From QPIN01 sp964472945 (lineage in GTDB: Bacteria; Pseudomonadota; Gammaproteobacteria; Methylococcales; Methylomonadaceae), in contig CAYYNM010000154.1 in NCBI GenBank assembly GCA_964472945.1, forward strand, positions 1 to 8,068: a stretch of DNA of 8,068 nucleotides, read 5' to 3'. The notes below the pieces were generated by a model. The model was not told where the DNA came from and did no database searches. It saw only the letters and a list, made by a program, of their open reading frames with translations. The translations under genes and the position numbers were made by a program. Position 1 is the stretch's first letter. Each line of letters starts with the position of its first letter. This document shows, in pieces, positions 1 to 4,511 of the stretch.

Positions 1-174
1 GGGGGTATCTGCATATTCAATCACTCTGTAGGCAGTGTTTAATGAAAAACCTTCTCCTTCTAAAGTAAAGTTACCTTTGTATTCCTGGTTTTTTAATATT
101 GCCAAACCAAACGTTCTATAGGCTAACTGAGCCAGTTGGCCCATATCTGATATGGTTTGTACATCCGTTTTCAT
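1..174 (-). CDS. N-terminal fragment of a possible lipase-like alpha/beta hydrolase, cut by the window edge
   Basis: This is an open frame of 58 codons without a stop, starting with ATG at 174 and running off the left edge. A strong Shine-Dalgarno AAGGAG (188-183) sits 8 nt before the ATG, inside the end of the upstream gene. The ATG overlaps that gene's TAA by one base (TAATG), so the two are very likely translationally coupled. The peptide begins MKTDVQTISDMGQLAQLAYR and ends GFSLNTAYRVIEYADTP. The pattern of an opening helix (QLAQLAYRTFG), then a short strand and YRVIEYADTP, reminds me of the start of bacterial class-3-lipase-like proteins, where a substrate-facing segment precedes a strand and the GxSxG nucleophile. 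No catalytic residue lies in the visible part, so function is only a guess. The coding status is well supported by the ribosome binding site and the overlap. Confidence 0.7.
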   Translation of the reverse strand, partial: MKTDVQTISDMGQLAQLAYRTFGLAILKNQEYKGNFTLEGEGFSLNTAYRVIEYADTP

Positions 175-941
175 TATTTATTCTCCTTACGAAATAACAT
201 AAAGTCCTGATATTCACTGTGCTTGTTAGGCATAATCATTCGTGAAAATTGAACTATCACTTTTTCATCAAAATTTACTATACTGCCATACCCACACATT
301 GCGTGCGGATAGAAATACCGCCTCCCTACCCCAATATCGGGAAAAATACGATACCAACGACGCATCAGCCGTCGGTTAAATCCAATCACCTCATCATGGT
401 GATTATCAATAATTCTGATTTCGTCACTCCAGAGGTATTTCCTTTGAAATTCACTTAATTTGACGGGCTTGAATATCACGCTGTAATTGAGTGAGCGTGC
501 TGTCGATCTGTCAATTTTTTTGGCTCGTTGCGCAATCGTTTTGGCTTCGTTATCCAACGTTTTATAATAATTCCCGTTTATTTTCCTGGATTTGATGGCT
601 TTGCTTGTTTCCCAGTCTTTTTCTGTGGCGGTGTACTTATAAATAATGCCTTTGGGCGTATTTAACGCCATGGTTTTGAGATGAACCCCGTCAAGATAAT
701 TTCGAATCATCAATATCCGGTCTTGTTCGTTAAAGCCGGGATAAATGTTATCTTCCCAATAGACGCTTTCTGGAAATTCAACTGTTTTTTTGATAAATGT
801 CTTAGGGTTGGGTTGTGCGTGACAGAGTTGATAGGCAAGAATATTGGTGATGATGATGTCGTAGGTCAGGAATAACAGGAACGCTAAGGCCACGACAACA
901 AGCCAGAGGGTTTTTCTGTTTGCAGATGTTTTTGTAGTCAT
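174..941 (-). CDS. Single-pass membrane-anchored protein of unknown function, 255 aa
   Basis: I do not recognise a named family. After a basic start (KTSANRK) there is one hydrophobic segment at about residues 12-37, then a long polar domain with no further membrane helix. By the positive-inside rule the polar domain should face the periplasm. Notable stretches are NPKTFIKKTVEFPESVYWEDNIYPGF (about 45-70), a basic-rich middle, and a C-terminal part rich in Arg, Tyr and Phe. C40 and C218 are the only cysteines, C40 just after the membrane segment. The ATG at 941 has no convincing ribosome binding site of its own. The stop of a 43-residue ORF lies only 3 nt upstream and in the same frame, so reinitiation is plausible. 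Downstream the stop overlaps the next ATG. The tight coupling to a lipase-like fragment would fit a periplasmic immunity or accessory protein, but that is inference. Confidence 0.8.
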   Translation of the reverse strand: MTTKTSANRKTLWLVVVALAFLLFLTYDIIITNILAYQLCHAQPNPKTFIKKTVEFPESVYWEDNIYPGFNEQDRILMIRNYLDGVHLKTMALNTPKGIIYKYTATEKDWETSKAIKSRKINGNYYKTLDNEAKTIAQRAKKIDRSTARSLNYSVIFKPVKLSEFQRKYLWSDEIRIIDNHHDEVIGFNRRLMRRWYRIFPDIGVGRRYFYPHAMCGYGSIVNFDEKVIVQFSRMIMPNKHSEYQDFMLFRKENK

Positions 942-944
942 TAA

Positions 945-1076
945 TTAATAGTATCCAGCAATAGAAAAAAAGGTGTCTTGCCTTTTGCCTAAATGAGGTA
1001 AAACACAGTGACCGTGCAAGGCAACGGCTTTGTGGTGTTTTATCTGGGGATTAAAGTTGTAGTGATGCTTTTCCAT
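945..1076 (-). CDS. Small ORF, 43 aa, first in the left-edge cluster; possible transposase remnant
   Basis: The ATG at 1076 follows AAGGA (1090-1086) with 9 nt spacing, and the TAA at 947-945 lies 3 nt before the ATG of the next gene in the same frame. The peptide starts MEKHHYNFNPQIKHHKAVAL and ends FFSIAGYY; it is rich in histidine (eight, including two HH pairs). The opening NPQ-x(2)-HH-K-x(3)-L-x-G loosely resembles the N-terminus of REP-associated tyrosine transposases (usually NPxxHHRRSIRLKG), from memory only. After about residue 22 that resemblance stops. The DNA coding for LGKRQDT (971-988) is instead a diverged inverted copy of the 25-bp repeat flanking the assembly gap. It may be a real leader or coupling peptide, or a decayed transposase start whose ribosome binding site now serves the downstream gene. 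Confidence 0.45.
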   Translation of the reverse strand: MEKHHYNFNPQIKHHKAVALHGHCVLPHLGKRQDTFFSIAGYY

Positions 1077-1193
1077 GCAAAATTATCCTTAATTTAAATG
1101 CCACACTAAACAATGAATTGCGTCACAATTTAAGTATGAGTACACCTCTGATTTAAAATTGAATGCACCAGGTTTCTGGCTTAATATATTTCT

Positions 1194-1218
1194 CAAACTT
1201 GGGCAAAAAGCAAGACCT
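1194..1218. repeat. 25-bp repeat, left copy at the gap edge
   Basis: This 25-bp segment (core cttgggcaaaaagcaagacc) ends exactly where the N run begins. It is identical to 1319-1343, where the sequence resumes. A related but diverged copy lies on the other strand at 971-997 (aggtgtcttgccttttgcct) inside the 43-residue ORF, so the motif is probably interspersed in the genome and not only an assembly effect. Confidence 0.9.
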
Positions 1219-1318
1219 NNNNNNNNNNNNNNNNNNNNNNNNNNNNNNNNNNNNNNNNNNNNNNNNNNNNNNNNNNNNNNNNNNNNNNNNNNNNNNNNNN
1301 NNNNNNNNNNNNNNNNNN
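1219..1318. other. Assembly gap, 100 N
   Basis: Exactly 100 undetermined bases lie here. The round number is the usual placeholder for a gap of unknown size. Because the same 25 bp stand on both edges, the two contigs may truly overlap by 25 bp with nothing missing, or the gap may hide a longer repeat or tandem array. Confidence 0.98.
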
Positions 1319-1343
1319 CAAACTTGGGCAAAAAGCAAGACCT
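1319..1343. repeat. 25-bp repeat, right copy at the gap edge
   Basis: This is an exact copy of 1194-1218, in the same orientation, beginning with the first known base after the gap. It continues directly into the short direct repeat at 1346-1370. Confidence 0.9.
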
Positions 1344-1345
1344 CG

Positions 1346-1370
1346 CACCCACCTCGTGACACCCACCTCG
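1346..1370. repeat. Two direct copies of an 11-bp unit
   Basis: The unit cacccacctcg occurs at 1346-1356 and 1360-1370, giving a 14-bp period. The second copy runs into a perfect hairpin, CTCGC-gtta-GCGAG (1367-1380). Confidence 0.85.
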
Positions 1371-1580
1371 CGTTAGCGAGCAATTCAGATGCTGTCAAGG
1401 TTTCTCCATGGCTAAATTTATACTTACGAACACCGCTTCCATCACCCACACTCAACAACCACCGGCTAAAAGCTGGTGGGTTGAAAGCTCGGCGGACTAA
1501 ACCGCCGACTGAAAGAGAATGCGTCTTAAAGGCGGTGGTTTAAATCCACAGGCTACCGCTTCGCGGGCTAAAAGCCGCCC
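1367..1580. repeat. Cluster of palindromes (REP- or MITE-like, possible structured RNA)
   Basis: At least five stem-loops lie in 214 bp. They are CTCGC/GCGAG (1367-1371 with 1376-1380); CCACCGGCT/AGCTGGTGG (1459-1467 with 1471-1479, one G-T pair); TCGGCGG/CCGCCGA (1489-1495 with 1502-1508); GTGG/CCAC (1535-1538 with 1546-1549); and CCGC/GCGG (1556-1559 with 1563-1566). The last two can be enclosed by GGCGG (1531-1535) with CCGCC (1575-1579), although this competes with GTGG for one base. Three times the loop region reads CTAAA flanked by G/C pairs (ggctaaaagct, ggactaaacc, ggctaaaagcc), so the block looks like diverged copies of one palindromic unit. Such blocks are typical of REP or MITE arrays. 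The right end of a TnpB-type element is a weaker alternative, because no tnpB is visible. Confidence 0.6.
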
Positions 1581-1703
1581 ATTGGAAAATCAGAAAGAAC
1601 AAAAACTTTCTTGCTATTTTACAAAAAAAACATTATAAGTAACCATTGTCCACTGACTTTTAGGTTCTAGGAATTAATGAGATAATACTTTCCTATTATA
1701 TTT

Positions 1704-2345
1704 ATGCTATCTTCTATATCATCTTCTCAATCCTATGTACATAGTAGTTTTGTAGCTCAGTCTAGTTTGGCTGAGACAGATCAACAAAGTGCTACTAAAG
1801 AAAAACAAAAAGAAGGTAGCGTTGTCTCTAGCAACTCTAAATCAAGACAAGATTCCACTCAACAGCAAAGTTTACAAGACCTCAAACAGATCCAGCAACT
1901 GAAAAGTCGAGACCAAGAAGTTAAAGCACATGAACAAGCACATTTGAACGCTGCGGGTTCGCTTGCTACAGGAGGTGCTAGTTTTACTTATCAAACAGGC
2001 CCTAACGGCGTTCGTTATGCTATTGGTGGAGAGGTCAATATTGATACCTCTGCTGTTGATGGTGACCCGGCTGCTACCCTTAGAAAAGCGGATACTATTC
2101 GTCGTGCAGCTTTAGCGCCTGCCGAACCTTCATCACAAGATCAAGTTGTTGCGGGTAAAGCTTCCGCAATGTCTGCAAAAGCCAGTATAGAATTAGTTAA
2201 GCTAAACCAAGAACAAAAACAAGCTAAGGAATCTGCATCTGTTAAAAATAAAGATGATAATAAACTTAATCAAAATGCACTGGATAAGGCTGATACTACT
2301 GAACCCCTTATAACTCTTGGTTCTCTCTTAGATATTTTGGCATGA
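1704..2345 (+). CDS. SprA-related putative zinc metalloprotease (HExxH), 213 aa
   Basis: The central part carries HEQAH at residues 76-80, an HExxH zinc-protease signature inside the conserved context EVKAHEQAHLNAAG. It is followed by GGASFTYQTGPNGVRYAIGGEVNIDTS and by RKADTIRRAALAPAEPSSQD. This order is characteristic of the SprA-related family (often named putative metalloprotease CJM1_0395 family). E110 in IGGEV is a possible third metal ligand, by inference. Residues 1-65 are rich in Ser and Gln, and residues 165-200 are rich in Lys, Gln, Asn and Asp; both are probably flexible or coiled. There is no signal peptide or membrane segment, so a cytoplasmic location or non-Sec export is expected. 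The ATG start lacks a clear ribosome binding site (upstream is AT-rich), and no in-frame alternative before the conserved core looks better. It stands alone, convergent with the next gene. Substrate unknown. Confidence 0.85.
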   Translation: MLSSISSSQSYVHSSFVAQSSLAETDQQSATKEKQKEGSVVSSNSKSRQDSTQQQSLQDLKQIQQLKSRDQEVKAHEQAHLNAAGSLATGGASFTYQTGPNGVRYAIGGEVNIDTSAVDGDPAATLRKADTIRRAALAPAEPSSQDQVVAGKASAMSAKASIELVKLNQEQKQAKESASVKNKDDNKLNQNALDKADTTEPLITLGSLLDILA

Positions 2346-2354
2346 TTCTATAGT

Positions 2355-2389
2355 GAATAGCATCACTTCCCTGTGCTGTTGCTATATTC
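2355..2389. terminator. Weak inverted repeat between convergent genes, possible shared terminator
   Basis: GAATAGCA (2355-2362) can pair with TGCTATATTC (2380-2389) if two bases bulge. It sits in the 46-bp gap between two gene ends facing each other, where a bidirectional terminator is expected. There is no clear T run on either side, so support is weak. Confidence 0.25.
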
Positions 2390-2391
2390 AT

Positions 2392-2841
2392 TTAATGACA
2401 TTCAACTTTTAATGAGCGTATTTTGTGGTAAAAATTAAATTCACCAAAACTGTGAATTTTAGAGTTTGAATGTAAAATAATTTCTGAATCTTCAAGCACA
2501 TCCTGCTTAGTAATACCTAATGATTTCATTAGCACTGGGTATTTTGCCATTTCTTTTAATGTTAATTTCATGTCCTTATTTTCATATACCGTTACTGTTG
2601 CTTTAGGACCAATTATCATACTTTCAATTCTTTTGTCCCAATTTCCCCCTTGAACTTTAACTAAATTTCTTTTGTATGCAGGGCCTTGTAGGCGAAAGCT
2701 TTTGCCTTGAAACTGGGCTCTTTCATAAAACTCAGCCCAACAGTCACTTTTTTGAGCAAATACTGTAGATTCATTACCAAATAATAACAATAGAACCATT
2801 AACGAGATAAAGCTATTGTTTCTTATATTAATCTTTTTCAT
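2392..2841 (-). CDS. Exported beta/gamma-crystallin-like protein, 149 aa
   Basis: An N-terminal signal peptide is clear: MKKINIR, a hydrophobic core at about residues 11-22, and a likely cleavage after A29 in STVFA-QKS. The mature part of about 120 residues has features of the beta/gamma-crystallin Greek-key fold. It begins CWAEFYERAQFQGKSFRL (aromatic-x4-F-x-G pattern, residues 34-51), followed by WDKRIESMIIGPKATVTVYEN (68-88), the usual link to a second key-like strand set. The end, FNFYHKIRSLKVEC, repeats the K-I-x-S-L-x-V closing strand. C34 and C148 are the only cysteines in the mature chain and could form a disulfide in the periplasm. The segment between about 90 and 125 is helical-looking and unlike a second canonical key. 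GAAGGGG (2856-2850) 8 nt before the ATG supports this start. Bacterial members may bind calcium, but no clear calcium motif is seen here; role unknown. Confidence 0.8.
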   Translation of the reverse strand: MKKINIRNNSFISLMVLLLLFGNESTVFAQKSDCWAEFYERAQFQGKSFRLQGPAYKRNLVKVQGGNWDKRIESMIIGPKATVTVYENKDMKLTLKEMAKYPVLMKSLGITKQDVLEDSEIILHSNSKIHSFGEFNFYHKIRSLKVECH

Positions 2842-3020
2842 CCTTATTTCCCCTTCTCTGGAATAAAAGCCATGGTTTTATTAAAACCTGTCAAAAATAA
2901 TGATAGGAAAGAAAACCATTTGTTATTTATCTCACTAAAAGCGGATTCAGTAAAGACTTATTTATTAACCATTCACATTTTGAATGTTGCAATTGTATTT
3001 TCGACCCTCGGGGACAAGGT

Positions 3021-3039
3021 TCTAGTGCTCCCTACTAGA
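3021..3039. repeat. Short perfect hairpin
   Basis: TCTAGT (3021-3026) and ACTAGA (3034-3039) are perfect inverted copies around a 7-nt loop. It lies 20 bp from the larger structured element and may be part of the same unit. Confidence 0.5.
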
Positions 3040-3059
3040 TTGACGGTGTTATTAAGTTT

Positions 3060-3157
3060 TCCCTGTACTCTGGACCTTGGCAGAGATGCCGGTAACGCCA
3101 TGGAAAGCGTGTAATAGAGCAACACATGAACAGTTGCTGAGATCCAGAGTGCAGGGA
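3060..3157. repeat. 98-bp element closed by a 14-bp inverted repeat, with inner hairpins
   Basis: CCCTGTACTCTGGA (3061-3074) pairs with TCCAGAGTGCAGGG (3143-3156), with a single G-T position and one more pair outside (3060 with 3157). Inside are GGCA-gaga-TGCC (3079-3090) and AGCAAC/GTTGCT (3118-3123 with 3133-3138, 9-nt loop). Read as RNA this gives a multi-branched fold. It ends 13 bp from the nadA stop, so it would lie in the 3' end of the nadA transcript. No T run follows on either strand, which argues against an ordinary intrinsic terminator. A MITE, a REP-type repeat or a small structured RNA are all possible. Confidence 0.6.
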
Positions 3158-3170
3158 CTAAAGTTTAACA

Positions 3171-4268
3171 TTATTGAATTGACAACATATTATCCAAGGC
3201 TTTCTTGGCTAGTGTAGATTCTTGCTTATCAACTATTATTTGGTTAACCACATGGCCATCTACCAGGTTTTCCAGTACCCAGGCCAAATGCTGTGGGTCT
3301 GTTCTGAACATGGTTGAACACATGCTTAAGGTGGAAGACATAAAGTGTACATTTTTACCTTGATCTTTACACTCTTCATGTAAGCGGTTAACAAGATTTA
3401 GCTCTGTTGCCACTAACCAGCGTGTATTAGGTTCCGCTTCTCTAACCACTTTTAGTATAGTTTCAGTTGATCCAATATAATCTGCCTTTTGGCAAACTTC
3501 AAAACAAGCTTCTGGGTGAGCAATAACCTTAGTTTCGGGATATTTTGCTTTAAATTCATCAATATGTTCAGGCTTAAATACTTGATGTACAGAACAAAAG
3601 CCATTCCACAAAATAATTTTTGCCTGTTTAATTTGTTGTTCCGTTAACCCTCCACTAGGCTTACCAAACTCCCAAACAACAATCTGTTCTAGTGGAATAC
3701 CCATCATAAACCCCGTTGTTCTCCCTAAATGTTGATCAGGAAAAAATAAGATTTTTTCACGCTTGTCAAAGCTCCACTCCAAAACCTTTTGTGCATTTGA
3801 TGACGTACAAACCACTCCTTCATGCTTACCACAAAAAGCTTTTAAATCAGCAGCTGAATTAATATATGTAACAGGAGTCACCTTATTATCTGCATCAATA
3901 ACTTGTGATAATTCATCCCAGCATTTTTGTACATTACTTGCATTGGCCATATCAGCCATAGAGCAGCCTGCGGCTAAATCAGGCAATATAGCAATTTGTT
4001 CAGGGCGAGAAAGAATATCTGCCACTTCAGCCATAAAATGCACACCACAAAAAACGATATACTCAGCTTCTGATTCGGCCGCTTCGCGTGAAAGTTTTAA
4101 TGAATCACCGGTAATATCTGCATGTTTAAAGACTTCATTTCTTTGGTAGTGATGGCCTAAAACAATACAGCGTTTCCCGAGTTTTGCTTTGGCAGCAATA
4201 ATACGGGCTTCGCATTCTTCATCATCAAGTAAAGCGTAATTTTGGATAGGTAATGGGCTGGAAGTCAT
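3171..4268 (-). CDS. nadA: Quinolinate synthase
   Basis: NadA condenses iminoaspartate (made by NadB) with dihydroxyacetone phosphate to quinolinate in de novo NAD synthesis, in the cytoplasm, using a [4Fe-4S] cluster. The 365-residue chain has the family motifs in order: GHHYQR (38-43), GDSL (54-57), GCSMADMA (101-108), TYINS (134-138), VCTSSNA (153-159), PDQHLGR (177-183), WNGFCSVH (221-228), HPEACFE (251-257), GSTETI (266-271), ATELNL (287-292) and STLSMCSTMFRTDPQHL (312-328). The three expected cluster ligands are C102, C225 and C317 by position. The length is slightly above the E. coli enzyme (347 aa), but the C-terminal Cys motif is the single-Cys MCSTM type, unlike the CxxCxxC of E. 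coli. The ATG at 4268 has no good ribosome binding site; GGAGG at about 28 nt upstream is too far. nadB is not in the window. aspS lies 243 bp upstream on the same strand. Confidence 0.96.
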   Translation of the reverse strand: MTSSPLPIQNYALLDDEECEARIIAAKAKLGKRCIVLGHHYQRNEVFKHADITGDSLKLSREAAESEAEYIVFCGVHFMAEVADILSRPEQIAILPDLAAGCSMADMANASNVQKCWDELSQVIDADNKVTPVTYINSAADLKAFCGKHEGVVCTSSNAQKVLEWSFDKREKILFFPDQHLGRTTGFMMGIPLEQIVVWEFGKPSGGLTEQQIKQAKIILWNGFCSVHQVFKPEHIDEFKAKYPETKVIAHPEACFEVCQKADYIGSTETILKVVREAEPNTRWLVATELNLVNRLHEECKDQGKNVHFMSSTLSMCSTMFRTDPQHLAWVLENLVDGHVVNQIIVDKQESTLAKKALDNMLSIQ

Positions 4269-4335
4269 AATAAATTTTTAATGGTCGCTGCTTCACCTCC
4301 CACGTAAAGCATGCTTATGATGGCTTTTTCTCATA

Positions 4336-4371
4336 GCCCTCCCTTGCTGGGGAGGGTTGGGTGGGGAGGGC
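4336..4371. repeat. G-rich palindromic repeat (REP-like)
   Basis: GCCCTCCC (4336-4343) is a perfect inverted copy of GGGAGGGC (4364-4371). A second GGGGAGGG lies between them (4349-4356), so two alternative hairpins are possible. The pattern of CCCTCCC, a short spacer, GGGGAGGGTTGGGTGGGGAGGG is of the kind seen as dispersed REP-type repeats in many proteobacteria (from memory). It lies 68 bp before the nadA start. Confidence 0.75.
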
Positions 4372-4393
4372 ATAAAAAACATAACATTTTTAG

Positions 4394-4450
4394 CACGGAG
4401 AATACGGAGTTTTTGAGCATTAGACCTCTGTGTTCTCAGTGATCTCCGTG
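4394..4450. repeat. 57-bp imperfect palindrome (TCTCCGTG family)
   Basis: CACGGAGA (4394-4401) and TCTCCGTG (4443-4450) are perfect inverted copies. Pairing continues inward in the same register with mismatches (tACgGAG with CTCaGT, 4403-4409 and 4435-4441). Elements with repeated CTCCGTG half-sites are common dispersed repeats in environmental bacterial genomes, as I recall. It lies between aspS and nadA, next to the G-rich repeat. Confidence 0.7.
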
Positions 4451-4511
4451 GTTATTTTGTATATTTCTTTTTTGTTGAAATAATTTCTCTAGAATACTTA
4501 ATCAGGTTGAT

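Larger units (their letters stand above)
1077..1703. other. Gene-poor stretch with assembly gap, repeats and hairpins
   Basis: There is no convincing gene in these 627 bp. Open frames that cross the gap are formed by the N run and lack ribosome binding sites or recognisable protein features. The stretch holds a 25-bp repeat on both edges of the gap and, right of it, a dense set of palindromes up to about 1580. From 1581 to 1703 it is AT-rich, and should hold the promoter of the metalloprotease-like gene at 1704. GATAAT at 1681-1686 could be a -10 box, but no good -35 box is seen at the right distance. Confidence 0.6.
2842..3170. other. Non-coding stretch with structured elements downstream of nadA
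   Basis: No convincing gene lies in these 329 bp. A plus-strand open frame at 2872-3114 lacks a ribosome binding site and runs through the palindromes, so I do not count it. The left 150 bp are AT-rich and should hold the promoter of the crystallin-like gene (minus strand). The right half, from about 3000, is richer in G+C and palindromic (see 3021-3039 and 3060-3157). Confidence 0.6.

Noticed and set aside
1089..1543. Open frames on both strands across the N run
   Set aside because: They exist only because N codons count as open; they lack ribosome binding sites and known motifs and run through repeats.
1459..1580. Guide-RNA end of an IS200/IS605 TnpB element
   Set aside because: The hairpins ending in a GGTTTAAATCC-like stretch suggested it, but no tnpB or tnpA remnant is readable next to them.
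1367..1580. CRISPR array
   Set aside because: The palindromes are unequal in sequence and spacing, with no constant repeat length or spacer length and no cas gene nearby.
2872..3114. Plus-strand 80-codon frame
   Set aside because: No ribosome binding site or recognisable domain, and its second half is the palindromic DNA of the structured element.
3763..4149. Long frame antisense to nadA (and similar ones antisense to aspS and pyrC)
   Set aside because: They are shadows of strongly conserved genes on the other strand.
4266..4334. A 13-codon leader peptide ahead of nadA (MRKSHHKH...)
   Set aside because: Too short, no clear ribosome binding site, and no attenuator-like structure tied to it.
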